From the NCBI GenBank assembly GCA_965203615.1, contig OZ241900.1, forward strand, positions 4,464,001 through 4,528,000: DNA of 64,000 bases, written 5' to 3'. The translations under genes were made by a program, and so were the position numbers. The notes beneath the pieces are model-generated. The model was given only the letters and a program-made list of their open reading frames with translations. It was not told the DNA's origin and did not search any database. Positions 8,006 to 16,510 of this stretch are shown in pieces (positions within the stretch are counted from its first letter, which is position 1; each line of letters starts with the position of its first letter). Source of the stretch: VXNE01 sp965203615. GTDB taxonomy: Bacteria > Pseudomonadota > Gammaproteobacteria > Pseudomonadales > Azotimanducaceae.

Positions 8006-10081
8006 ATGCAACGCGCAAGCCCGGGTTGCCGGATCGCGGTGGATGTCGGGGGCACGTTCACGGACGTGGTCCTGGAGAGCGGTGACAGACACTACGCGGC
8101 GAAGGTGCTCACCACGTATGCCGACCCCGTAGAGGCGGTGATGGAGGGGCTGGAACAGGTCATGTCCCTCGCCGAAAGGCCGCCGGCCGACGCCCGGATC
8201 ATCCTCCACGGAACCACGCTGGCGACGAACGCGCTGATTCAGCGCACCGGGGCCGTCACCGCGCTGATCACGACGGAAGGTCACCGCGATGCGGTCGAGA
8301 TGGCCTACGAGAATCGCTTCGAACAGTACGACATCGATATCGACCGGCCGCAGCCGTTGACGCCGCGCAAGCTGCGTTTCGCGGTGACCGAGCGCCTGAA
8401 CGCCCGGGGCGAGGTCCTGGTGCCCCTCGACGAGTCTTCCGTGGAGGCGCTCGTGCCGGTGTTGGCGGACCACGGCGTGACGAGCGTTGCGGTCGGACTG
8501 CTGCACGCCTATGCGAATCCCGCCCACGAGCAGCGCATCGCAGAGATACTCCAGGACCGTTTACCCGACGCGTCCATCACGCTCGCCTCCGAGGTGTGTC
8601 CCGAGATACGCGAGTTCGAGCGGCTGTCCACCGCCTGTGCCAACGCCTACGTGAAACCCCTCATGTCGAATTACCTGAATCGATTCGCCTCGGAACTCGA
8701 GGCGCGCGGATTCGACTGTCCATTCCTCCTGATGACCTCCGGCGGAGGACTCACGGATGTCGCCACCGCCGCGCGTTTCCCGATCCGCCTCGTCGAGTCC
8801 GGCCCGGCGGGTGGCGCCATTCTCGCCAGCCGGATTGCTGCGGAGCGAAACCTGGATCGCGTGTTCTCATTTGACATGGGGGGCACGACAGCAAAGATCT
8901 GCCTCATCGACGATCGCGCACCGCAGTTGTCGCGCGCCTTCGAGGTGGATCGCAGCTATCGTTTCAAGAAGGGCAGCGGACTGCCGGTCCGTATTCCCGT
9001 GATCGAGATGGTGGAGATCGGCGCCGGCGGGGGTTCCATCGCCTTGGTGGACAAACTCGGACGCATCCGGGTCGGACCCGAAAGCGCCGGATCCGAACCG
9101 GGCCCGGCCTGTTATGGACGCGGCGGTCGAAACGCGACGGTCACGGACGCCGATGCCGTCATGGGACGGCTCGAAGCGCGGCGATTCGGCGGAGGCGCCA
9201 TGACGCTGGATGTCGCTGCGGCCCGCACGGCGGTGGACGAACGGGTGGGGGCGATGCTTGACCTGGACTGCATGACCGCGGCCTTCGGTATCGGCGAGGT
9301 GGTGGATGAAAACATGGCGGCCGCCGCGCGTTCGCATGCCGCGGAGTGGGGCAAGCCGCTCGCTGACAGGACTCTCGTCGCATATGGGGGCGCCGCACCC
9401 CAGCACGCGGCACAGATCGCCTCGAAGCTCGATCTCGACGAAGTGATCGTGCCGGTGGGTGCGGGCGTCGGGTCCGCCATCGGCATGCTGGCGGCGCCGG
9501 TGGCCTTTGAGGTGGTACGCAGTCGATACATGCTGCTGTCCGAGTTCGACGCGTCCCTGGTCGAGGAGGTCAACGCGGACATGCGGGCCGAAGCGCAGCG
9601 CGTGGTGGGATCCGCCACCTCGGCGCCACTTGCCGAGACCCGCCGCGCCTACATGCGGTATGTCGGCCAGGGCTACGAGATAGCGGTGACGTTGCCCGAG
9701 GCCATGCATGGTGCCGAGAACCTGCGCGAAGCCTTTGAGGCGGCTTACCGGCAACTGTACGGCCGGATCATTCCCGGTCTCGATATCGAAGTGATGAGTT
9801 GGACCTTGGCCCTGAGTTCCGGGGCGCCCGAGTTTGGTTTCGCCGGCATGAACGACGGGGAGACAGACGCTTCGATCGCGCGGCAGGGACCGATGTACGA
9901 CCCCGTGCTGAACGCGGAGGTCGCCACGCCGTGCTTCGCGCGCGAGACCCTGTCACCCGGTACCGTGATCCATGGCCCCGCCTTAATTGTCGAGGCGCAG
10001 ACCACGACCGTCGTCACCTCAACGTTCACCGCCACTGTCTCTCCCCGAGGTGACATCATCATGCGGAGGGAGGGAGGATGA
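8006..10081 (+). CDS. hyuA: Hydantoinase/oxoprolinase family protein, subunit A
   Basis: 691 residues, normal for HyuA. The ASKHA-fold phosphate-binding loops are present: IAVDVGGTFTDVVL near the N-terminus and FDMGGTTAKICL midway. The family uses ATP to open or close lactam or hydantoin rings or, in relatives, to carboxylate ketones. The partner HyuB overlaps by four bases (ATGA), so the two are translationally coupled and probably form one enzyme. Candidate activities are N-methylhydantoinase, 5-oxoprolinase and acetone/acetophenone-carboxylase-like; no gamma subunit is next door, which argues against acetone carboxylase. Confidence 0.9.
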   Translation: MQRASPGCRIAVDVGGTFTDVVLESGDRHYAAKVLTTYADPVEAVMEGLEQVMSLAERPPADARIILHGTTLATNALIQRTGAVTALITTEGHRDAVEMAYENRFEQYDIDIDRPQPLTPRKLRFAVTERLNARGEVLVPLDESSVEALVPVLADHGVTSVAVGLLHAYANPAHEQRIAEILQDRLPDASITLASEVCPEIREFERLSTACANAYVKPLMSNYLNRFASELEARGFDCPFLLMTSGGGLTDVATAARFPIRLVESGPAGGAILASRIAAERNLDRVFSFDMGGTTAKICLIDDRAPQLSRAFEVDRSYRFKKGSGLPVRIPVIEMVEIGAGGGSIALVDKLGRIRVGPESAGSEPGPACYGRGGRNATVTDADAVMGRLEARRFGGGAMTLDVAAARTAVDERVGAMLDLDCMTAAFGIGEVVDENMAAAARSHAAEWGKPLADRTLVAYGGAAPQHAAQIASKLDLDEVIVPVGAGVGSAIGMLAAPVAFEVVRSRYMLLSEFDASLVEEVNADMRAEAQRVVGSATSAPLAETRRAYMRYVGQGYEIAVTLPEAMHGAENLREAFEAAYRQLYGRIIPGLDIEVMSWTLALSSGAPEFGFAGMNDGETDASIARQGPMYDPVLNAEVATPCFARETLSPGTVIHGPALIVEAQTTTVVTSTFTATVSPRGDIIMRREGG

Positions 10082-11751
10082 AGGAAAAGACCGGTCTCGA
10101 CGCAATCCGAACGCAGCTCGCCTGGAACCGCCTGCTGGCCATCGTCGAAGAGCAGGCGCAAACGGTGATGCGCACGGCATTCTCCACCGTCGTGCGGGAG
10201 GCCGGAGATCTCTCGGCGGGCGTGTTCGGCACGGACGGATCCATGCTCGCCCAGGCGGTCACCGGCACGCCCGGACACGTCAATGCAATGGCTTCGTCCG
10301 TAGGGAACTTCCTCGCCCGCCATCCATTGGGGTCCCTCGCACCCGGAGACGTGCTGCTGACCAACGATCCGTGGCTCGCGACGGGACACCTGAACGATTT
10401 CACGGTCGTGACGCCGGTGTTCCGGGAGGACCATCCGGTCGCGCTATTTGCCAGCACCAGTCATATCGCCGATGTCGGCGGCCGCGGTTTCGGACCGGAT
10501 GCCAACCAGGTGTTCGAGGAGGGGATCAACATTCCCATCGGGCACCTGTTCCGCAGAGGCGAACTGAACCAGACCCTGATGGACATCATCCGCGCCAACG
10601 TGCGTGACCCGGTCGTGGCGGAAGGCGACCTGTATTCGCTGACGGCGAGCAATGCGATGGGCGGCGAACAGTTGCTGAAGATGATGGTGGATTTCGATCT
10701 CGACTCCATCGACGCGGTCGGAGCGCGGATCGTCGCAGCCTCGGAACAGGCGATGCGAAAGGAGATCAGCGCGTTGCCGAGCGGCACGTACCGGCACGGG
10801 ATGGATGTGGACGGCTACGACGAACCGGTCCACATTGCCTGCGCTCTGACTGTCGACGACGACACGATTCGCGTCGACTTCGACGGCACCTCCGGGCCGT
10901 CCCGATACGGTATCAACGTGCCGCTGACCTACACGGAAGCCTACGCCTCGTTCGGGGTCCGCTGCGTGGTCGGCAATGACGTGCCCAACAACGCCGGATC
11001 GCTACGCGGGGTGCGCGTGACCGCGCCGACCGGATGCATACTGAATGCGCGTCGCCCGGCGGCGGTATCGGCGCGCCACGCCTTGGGACAGATGTTGCCG
11101 GACGTCATCCTCGGCTGCCTGGAGCAGATACTGCCCGACGCCGTTCCGGCCGAAGGTGCTTCCTGTATCTGGAACCCGGTGCTGCTTTCCTCCTACGAGG
11201 CGGGCGCCGGCGACAATGCGGGCGGCGGCGATTTCGTGACCAACCCGATATTCAACGGCGGCACTGGAGCGCGGCCGGGTAAGGACGGCTTGTCCACCAC
11301 CGCGTTTCCTTCCGGGGTCCGGACGACGCCCACCGAGGTCAACGAAGTGACGGCCCCGGTGCTGATCTGGCGCAAGGAATACCTGGTCGACTCGGGCGGT
11401 CCGGGCGAGTTGCGGGGCGGCCTCGGACAGGTGATAGAGATCGCCCATGCGCGGGGCGCGGCTTTCGAAGTCTCGAAGATGTTCGACCGCATCCGGCATC
11501 CGGCGCGCGGACGCCGGGGCGGGCGGCCGGGGCGGGCGGGCCGCGTATACATAAAGCAGGGCGCGGAACTGAAGGGCAAGGGCAAGGAGACAGTACCCGC
11601 GGGAACCACGCTCGTGATGGAAACACCGGGAGGAGGGGGCATGGGCGATCCGGAATCGCGGGATCCCGCGGCGGTGCGCACTGATCTGGAAGCGGGGCTG
11701 GTTTCCCGGGCCGCCGCGAAGGAGTCGTACGGCTACGGCAACGCTGACTGA
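10078..11751 (+). CDS. hyuB: Hydantoinase B/oxoprolinase family protein
   Basis: 557 residues. It shows the HyuB hallmarks: LVLTNDPW-like LLTNDPWLATGHLND, ASTSHIADVGG, EEGINIPI, and the glycine-rich GGGGMGDP-like end. HyuB is the second subunit of ATP-dependent hydantoinases and oxoprolinases. The start overlaps the hyuA stop (ATGA). No allantoinase, carbamoylase or racemase gene is nearby to name the substrate. Confidence 0.9.
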   Translation: MKEKTGLDAIRTQLAWNRLLAIVEEQAQTVMRTAFSTVVREAGDLSAGVFGTDGSMLAQAVTGTPGHVNAMASSVGNFLARHPLGSLAPGDVLLTNDPWLATGHLNDFTVVTPVFREDHPVALFASTSHIADVGGRGFGPDANQVFEEGINIPIGHLFRRGELNQTLMDIIRANVRDPVVAEGDLYSLTASNAMGGEQLLKMMVDFDLDSIDAVGARIVAASEQAMRKEISALPSGTYRHGMDVDGYDEPVHIACALTVDDDTIRVDFDGTSGPSRYGINVPLTYTEAYASFGVRCVVGNDVPNNAGSLRGVRVTAPTGCILNARRPAAVSARHALGQMLPDVILGCLEQILPDAVPAEGASCIWNPVLLSSYEAGAGDNAGGGDFVTNPIFNGGTGARPGKDGLSTTAFPSGVRTTPTEVNEVTAPVLIWRKEYLVDSGGPGELRGGLGQVIEIAHARGAAFEVSKMFDRIRHPARGRRGGRPGRAGRVYIKQGAELKGKGKETVPAGTTLVMETPGGGGMGDPESRDPAAVRTDLEAGLVSRAAAKESYGYGNAD

Positions 11752-11770
11752 TCGCGGGATACCCCCAAAC

Positions 11771-11817
11771 TTGACAGGTCCGGAGCAAGGCGGCATGTTT
11801 GCATGCTTCGTGCAAAC
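11771..11817 (+). promoter_or_regulatory. Possible promoter with inverted repeat before the unknown exported protein
   Basis: A consensus -35 TTGACA is at 11771-11776, with a weak -10 candidate about 17 bases later. Over the expected -10/+1 region sits a perfect inverted repeat, GTTTGCA (11797-11803) and TGCAAAC (11811-11817), around a seven-base loop. The position suits a repressor operator or a short leader hairpin. No regulator gene adjoins it. Confidence 0.35.
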
Positions 11818-11857
11818 CCCGCGCCGTCACTCGTCAGCCAGCGGGCAAGGATTGCCA

Positions 11858-12958
11858 ATGATCGAATACAAGGCGTCTCGGACGCCGGCGTTACCCTCGA
11901 GCCCGATGCCGCTGCCCGCGCCCGCGCGCGCGCGGCAGGTGCGGGGGAAACCCGGCACCTTGCTTCGGAGTGCGTCCGCGAGGACATGGCGCCGCGCGTG
12001 CGCGGCCGGGGTTGTTCTGTTCTGCGCGGTCGGACCGATTGGCGAGGCCTGGGCAGCGGGCCCGGGTATCGACATCCCAATGCGTCGCGATCAGCCGACG
12101 ACAGTCCGTGTCGTGCCCGCTTCGGCCTGGGCGGACATCGAGTCCGGAGCCGCGACAGTGCTGGGCGAGATCGAGGTTTTGCGGGCGGAACTCGGTATCG
12201 GCGACGCTCCACCGGAGCCCGAGTTCCACGAGGACCGCCGGCCTTCGCACGTGTACGTCAAGGCGATGGAAGTGATGGCCAAGGTGACCATGTTCCAGCG
12301 CCGGTTAGGCGTGCCTGTCGGTTCGGTGCGCGACATGCCGTTGTCGGAACCCTCGCCCGCCGAGGTGCTGGCGGCGGTCACCGACATTCTCGACGGAATT
12401 CGCGCGATCAAGCGGCAGATGGCTATCGAGACGGAGGTCGGTGATGCAGTCGTATCCGCGATCCCGACGCTGTCCGGGGCATACAAGAAGCTTGCGGACG
12501 CGTCTGTCCTCCTGGATGGCCTGGTGGGGTATTCACTGAGCCGCAGCGATGTCTTTCGCAACGCGACGACCGTGATCGAGGAGTTGAACCTCATTGCCAC
12601 GAAACTCCAGGTTGTCCTGGATACCGAAATGCCAGCCGTCGAAGGCCGCAAGCGGTCTATCGATGTCGCCCAGCAGATGCTCCGGGCAGTCTACAAAGCG
12701 GTTTCCCTGCAGGCCCGGCTGGGCATGGAACCGTCGGCCGTGCCCACCTTGACAATGGTGCGCGTAACCCCCACGGAGACGTTTGACATGATTGGCCTGC
12801 TATGGGCGGAGACGGCTCGGATAAAGTGGCACCTGGGCGTGAATGTTCCAAGCTTCCGCGGTCAACGACCGTCGCAGAAGGACGCAACGGACCTGTTCGG
12901 GCAGACGCTGCTGATCATCAGGAATCTGGACCAAATTTCGGCCGGTGCCGGGACCTAG
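11858..12958 (+). CDS. Exported protein of unknown function
   Basis: 366 residues from ATG 11858, which has AAGGA at 11847-11851; earlier ATGs in frame lack a site. A long basic N-terminus leads into a hydrophobic stretch (GVVLFCAVGPIG) ending in AWAA at about residue 67, so Sec export is likely, though the n-region is unusually long. The mature part is almost all helical by composition (repeated LxxAxxxLDGIxxIKxQM-like patterns) with regular spacing of leucines, like a periplasmic helical bundle. I do not recognise a family. It precedes the ammonium transporter by 69 bases in the same direction and may be cotranscribed. Confidence 0.65.
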   Translation: MIEYKASRTPALPSSPMPLPAPARARQVRGKPGTLLRSASARTWRRACAAGVVLFCAVGPIGEAWAAGPGIDIPMRRDQPTTVRVVPASAWADIESGAATVLGEIEVLRAELGIGDAPPEPEFHEDRRPSHVYVKAMEVMAKVTMFQRRLGVPVGSVRDMPLSEPSPAEVLAAVTDILDGIRAIKRQMAIETEVGDAVVSAIPTLSGAYKKLADASVLLDGLVGYSLSRSDVFRNATTVIEELNLIATKLQVVLDTEMPAVEGRKRSIDVAQQMLRAVYKAVSLQARLGMEPSAVPTLTMVRVTPTETFDMIGLLWAETARIKWHLGVNVPSFRGQRPSQKDATDLFGQTLLIIRNLDQISAGAGT

Positions 12959-13027
12959 CGCTCCTGGGATGTCCGGCACGGGCAAGCACGTTCCGGCAAT
13001 CTCGGCCCTGACCTTCGGGAGATACGA

Positions 13028-14359
13028 ATGACACCCGGCAATATCATGCGGACCGCAGCGGTGGTCGCACTCTCCATGGGCGCGACATCGGCGTTCGGAC
13101 AGACCCTGGATAGCGGCGACACGGCGTGGGTTACCACAGCCAGCGTCCTGGTTCTGTTCATGACTATCCCGGGCCTTGCGCTGCTCTACGGCGGTCTCGT
13201 GAGGGCGGATAGCGTACTTTCGGTTTTGCTCCAGTGCCTTGCAATTGCCTGCGTGGTCAGCGTTCTTTGGATTGTCGCGGGTTACAGCCTGGCCTTTGGT
13301 AGCGGCGATTCGCAGTTCATTGGCAACATGAGCCGGTTCCTCTACCAGGGATTGGGGGAAAACGTCTTCGTCGGAACTGTTCCCGAGCCGATCTTCGCAA
13401 CCTTTCAACTGACCTTCGCGATTATCGCGCCAGCCCTGATCGTCGGTGCGTTCGTCGAGCGAATCCGTTTCTCCGCGGTACTGCTGTTCGTGGCTGCCTG
13501 GTCGTTGCTGGTCTACGCGCCCATCGCCTACTGGGTTTGGGGTGGCGGCTGGCTCGGGCAGATGGGCCTGCTGGACTACGCCGGTGGCACCGTGGTGCAT
13601 GTGACGGCAGGGACTGCCGCCCTCGTCGCCGCGCTGGTGCTCGGACCGCGCCAGGGTTTCCCCGACTCGACCAAACCTCCCAACAGCACGGTGCTTGCCG
13701 TGGTTGGCGGAGCGATGCTCTGGGTCGGCTGGTACGGCTTCAACGGCGGCAGCGCGCTCGCGGCCAACGGCGATGGCACGATGGCCATTGTGGCGACACA
13801 AGCCTCCGCTTCGGTCGGCGCGCTAGTCTGGATGGGGATGGAGTGGATGCGCGATGGCAAGCCCACGGCGGTCGGCGCGGTCCTGGGCCTGATTGCCGGC
13901 CTCGCAATCGTCACACCCGCGTCAGGATTCGTCGGCCCGGGCGGTGCCCTGGTCATGGGCGTCATCGGGGGCTTCGCGTGTTTCGTGGCGACGGGATTCA
14001 TGAAGCGCACGCTGAAGATCGACGACTCGCTGGACGTGTTTCCGATCCATGCGGTTGGCGGCGGGTTGGGGACGATACTCGCCGGCGTTTTCGCGAGCGA
14101 TTCGCTCGGCATGTTCGCGGGCCAGCACAACATAGTGGTCGCCGACCAGGTGAGCGTCCAGATGATCGGCGTCCTTGCCGTGGCAAGCTACACCGCCGCG
14201 GTGACCTGGGTGGTGCTGAAGGTGGTGGGCCTTATCGTGACACCCCGCGTGTCGGCCGAGGACGAGGCGCAAGGGCTCGACGCGGTATTGCACGGGGAGC
14301 GCGGCTACGTGATGTCGGATGACACCCCGCAGGTCGAACAACGGACCACGTCCGGGTGA
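13028..14359 (+). CDS. amt: Ammonium transporter Amt
   Basis: 443 residues with an apparent cleavable signal (ending TSAFGQ) followed by eleven expected membrane helices. Family motifs are IPGLALLYGGLVR, YAGGTVVHVTAGTAAL and FPIHAVGGGLGTI; the His in VVHV and in PIHA correspond to the twin pore histidines. GGGAG at 13018-13022 precedes the ATG. Amt conducts ammonium into the cell under nitrogen limitation and is usually encoded with the PII protein GlnK. No glnK is present here; instead the flanking genes encode exported proteins of unclear role. Confidence 0.95.
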   Translation: MTPGNIMRTAAVVALSMGATSAFGQTLDSGDTAWVTTASVLVLFMTIPGLALLYGGLVRADSVLSVLLQCLAIACVVSVLWIVAGYSLAFGSGDSQFIGNMSRFLYQGLGENVFVGTVPEPIFATFQLTFAIIAPALIVGAFVERIRFSAVLLFVAAWSLLVYAPIAYWVWGGGWLGQMGLLDYAGGTVVHVTAGTAALVAALVLGPRQGFPDSTKPPNSTVLAVVGGAMLWVGWYGFNGGSALAANGDGTMAIVATQASASVGALVWMGMEWMRDGKPTAVGAVLGLIAGLAIVTPASGFVGPGGALVMGVIGGFACFVATGFMKRTLKIDDSLDVFPIHAVGGGLGTILAGVFASDSLGMFAGQHNIVVADQVSVQMIGVLAVASYTAAVTWVVLKVVGLIVTPRVSAEDEAQGLDAVLHGERGYVMSDDTPQVEQRTTSG

Positions 14360-14388
14360 TGGAACCACGCGGGTAGGGTGTCGTCTAC

Positions 14389-15396
14389 ATGAATCCAAGG
14401 TCGACCATTGGGGTCATTGTGCTCGCATGCTGCGTGTTGGGGAGCGGTACAGCGCATGCGGACTATTCCGTTTACGCGGTTGTGGACGGCACCGGGTCCC
14501 CGCTTCCCGAGTCCATCGGCGCCATCGAGGCGAGATACCTCCTCGAACTGGACTGGAACTACCGGGGCGGGCACTCGATGATCGACGTTCAGGCGCTTGA
14601 AGACGTTCACGCGGACGGGGCGAGTGCATTCGGCGTTTCAGTCGTCGGCATCGGCGAGGTGATCGCCGAGGCGCTGCGCCGGACCGGCCGATTCACGGCG
14701 CATGTCACCGCCCCGGGGACGGACAACGACGCAGACCGGCCGGGACAGAACTCGGCGGACATGCATGTCCTTCACGTCGCGCTCGCCGACTTCGCCGTGA
14801 CGGTTGCCGAGACGATATCCAATCCACGTGCGGTACGCTCTCGCGAGCGGCCGGCGGATGGCGGGCGCGTCGCGCTTGATCTGCGTCTGCTCGACGCGTC
14901 GGGACGGGTTGTGCTCGCGCGTCAGTTCACGGCCACCATCAAGGCACCGCGGCCCGCGGTATCGGGATTCGGCGACGTGGGCGGATTGAGCAGCGATATC
15001 TGGACCGGGTCTATCGGCCAGGCAATGCTGGCGGCGGTCAACCGGGGCACATTCGAGATCGTAAAGGCCGTCGGCCCGCTGCCATTGTCGGGCCGCGTCG
15101 TGAGGGCTGAGGGCGACCGTGTGTGGATCAATCTCGGCAGGGGGTCCGTGTCCGTTGGCGACGTGCTCGAGGTGACTTCGACCCTTGAAAGCCTCGTCGA
15201 TCCCGAAACAGGTCTGGACCTGGGCGCCCTGGAGGAGACGGTCGGCACCGTGCGAGTTTCGCAGGTCGAGGAGAGATACAGTATCGCCGAAACGCAGTCG
15301 ATGTCGGCGCCGCCCAACCGGGGAGACTCCGTGCGGTCGAACCAGCCTTCTCCCGAGTTCGTGTTCGCGCCGGAGTGGCAACCTCCCGCACCCTAG
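14389..15396 (+). CDS. Exported CsgG/LpoB-like protein
   Basis: 335 residues. A signal peptide ends at about residue 24 (GSGTAHA). The mature protein resembles the CsgG/HfaB/LpoB fold: an N-terminal part with SVVGIGEVIAEALRRTGRFT, a strand-rich centre (RVALDLRLLDASGRVVLARQ), and SGFGDVGGLSSDIWTGSIGQAMLAAV, the usual C-terminal helix of the fold. A small C-terminal beta module follows (GRVVRAEGDRVWINLGRGSVSVGDVLEV), like FlgT C-terminal domains. The membrane-anchoring cysteine of CsgG is not at the processing site, so this may be soluble in the periplasm. It is 29 bases from amt. The role is unknown. Confidence 0.65.
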   Translation: MNPRSTIGVIVLACCVLGSGTAHADYSVYAVVDGTGSPLPESIGAIEARYLLELDWNYRGGHSMIDVQALEDVHADGASAFGVSVVGIGEVIAEALRRTGRFTAHVTAPGTDNDADRPGQNSADMHVLHVALADFAVTVAETISNPRAVRSRERPADGGRVALDLRLLDASGRVVLARQFTATIKAPRPAVSGFGDVGGLSSDIWTGSIGQAMLAAVNRGTFEIVKAVGPLPLSGRVVRAEGDRVWINLGRGSVSVGDVLEVTSTLESLVDPETGLDLGALEETVGTVRVSQVEERYSIAETQSMSAPPNRGDSVRSNQPSPEFVFAPEWQPPAP

Positions 15397-15442
15397 CCCG
15401 GCCCGCCGATCCGGCGCCGTCGCTGGAATTGTTGAGCCGCTG

Positions 15443-15463
15443 GGGCTCCCGACATTGGAGCCC
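15443..15463. terminator. Hairpin between convergent genes
   Basis: GGGCTCC (15443-15449) and GGAGCCC (15457-15463) pair around a seven-base loop. The hairpin lies between the CsgG-like gene and the 3' end of the tRNA-Leu gene on the other strand. No T-tract follows in either direction, so termination is only a guess. Confidence 0.35.
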
Positions 15464-15482
15464 AGGGGCGGCAAATCTGCGT

Positions 15483-15817
15483 TGGTGCCCGGGGCCGGAA
15501 TCGAACCGGCACTGGAGTTGCCCCCGAGGGATTTTCTTACCAGCTACGGCTTTCGCCGCGCCGCCGCGCGCGAAAGCAAGCAGCGGTTTGTGGTCTGGAC
15601 TTTCTCTTCGTCCTATCGCCGGGGCGACGTAGACGAGGGCCGTCAAGTCTCTACGCTTTCCGGCCACGGCTTGCGCCGCGGCGCGGCTTAGTTCGGGATT
15701 GCCACCGCCTCTACACGCTGAGGTTTCCCCGAATTTGACCCTATTCACATCGGGCGTTTCCGACCCGCGTGCTCAAAATTTCAAGTCCCTTGTGTCTACC
15801 TGTTCCACCACCCGGGC
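15483..15817 (-). tRNA. tRNA-Leu(UAA), interrupted by a group I intron
   Basis: Two exons on the minus strand assemble into a full class II tRNA. The 5' exon (15817 to 15783) has acceptor GCCCGGG, a GTG/CAC D-stem and the anticodon stem AGGGA followed by CTT. The 3' exon (15535 to 15483) continues AAAATCCCT, then a long variable arm, the T-arm GCCGG-TTCGATT-CCGGC, acceptor strand CCCGGGC, discriminator A and an encoded CCA. Joined, the anticodon loop is CTTAAAA with anticodon TAA. The break is between U34 and A35, the position used by the cyanobacterial and plastid tRNA-Leu(UAA) introns. Confidence 0.95.
15536..15782 (-). ncRNA. Self-splicing group I intron in tRNA-Leu(UAA)
   Basis: 247 nt with no reading frame for a homing endonuclease. 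It begins after the exon U34 and ends in G (complement of 15536), as group I chemistry requires. In order along the minus strand I see a P element (TTCGGGGAAACC, complement of about 15718-15735), a Q element (GGCAATCCCGAACTAAGCC, about 15687-15705), the R segment (GTAGAGACTTGACGG, 15640-15654) and the S segment (GACGAAGAGAAAGTCCAGACC split here as GACGAAGAG and AAAGTCC, 15592-15612). P4 pairs TTCGGG with CCCGAA, and P7 pairs GACTT with AAGTC. The internal guide GAG near the 5' end gives a U-G wobble at the splice site. It most resembles the IC3 subgroup. Confidence 0.93.
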
Positions 15818-16067
15818 AGACTGGAGAGAATATCGCCGGCGATGTCTGTTTGCACCTTGGGGACAGGCGTTCTTTCTGCAAGGCCCATGCAGACATGTAT
15901 TGAGTGCAGCTTTAGAAGGATTAAACAACCTTTTGAATATAAGAATATTTTCGGACTTGTACGCGACCTCATCGACAGGTGTGGCAAGCGTGCGTTCGTC
16001 TGTTTGCGGGACATGTTTTCGACCTTGAAGTATGATTGCCGAGGCTGCGTAGAAGGTTGATCGAGGC

Positions 16068-16508
16068 ATGTCCGAATACGAAGCGACGGCTCTCATGCCG
16101 ATCACGCGGCGTATGAAAATCATCGTCTACGGCACCGTTGCCTCGGGGACGACGACACTTGAACGCCGCGATCCCGACGATGTCGGCAGTGACACGGCGA
16201 CGCCGGAACCCGGCACGACCGTCCTGACGGAAACCGCCGAACCCAAGCTGAAACGCCCGCCGATGTTCAAGGTTATCCTGTTGAACGACGACTACACGCC
16301 CATGGAGTTTGTCACGCACGTGCTCGAGATTTTCTTCGGCATGGACCACGAAAAGGCCTGGCGGGTTATGATGACGGTGCATACCACCGGCAGCGCGCCC
16401 GTGGGCATCTACCCGCGGGACATTGCCGAAACGAAGTCTGAGCAGGTCAACCAATATGCCCAAGAGAACGAGTACCCCCTCCTATCCACCGTCGAAATGA
16501 CTGACTAG
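16068..16508 (+). CDS. clpS: ATP-dependent Clp protease adaptor ClpS
   Basis: 146 residues. The conserved core (about residues 60-146) carries ILLNDDYTPMEFV, the helix VLEIFFGMDHEKAWRVM, the pocket-forming MMTVHTTGSAPVGIYPRDIAETK and the final strand. ClpS delivers proteins with N-terminal Leu, Phe, Tyr or Trp to ClpA. The N-terminal 60 residues are longer than the usual 20-25-residue tail; a later start such as ATG 16113 would shorten it but has no better ribosome site. AGAAGG at 16051-16056 precedes this ATG. clpA follows after 2 bases, so the two are coexpressed. About 250 bases of non-coding, locally AT-rich DNA precede it. Confidence 0.93.
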   Translation: MSEYEATALMPITRRMKIIVYGTVASGTTTLERRDPDDVGSDTATPEPGTTVLTETAEPKLKRPPMFKVILLNDDYTPMEFVTHVLEIFFGMDHEKAWRVMMTVHTTGSAPVGIYPRDIAETKSEQVNQYAQENEYPLLSTVEMTD

Positions 16509-16510
16509 CC

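Noticed and set aside
15536..15782. Intron region considered as small coding genes
   Set aside because: The frames crossing it are short and the RNA elements of a group I intron explain the sequence fully.
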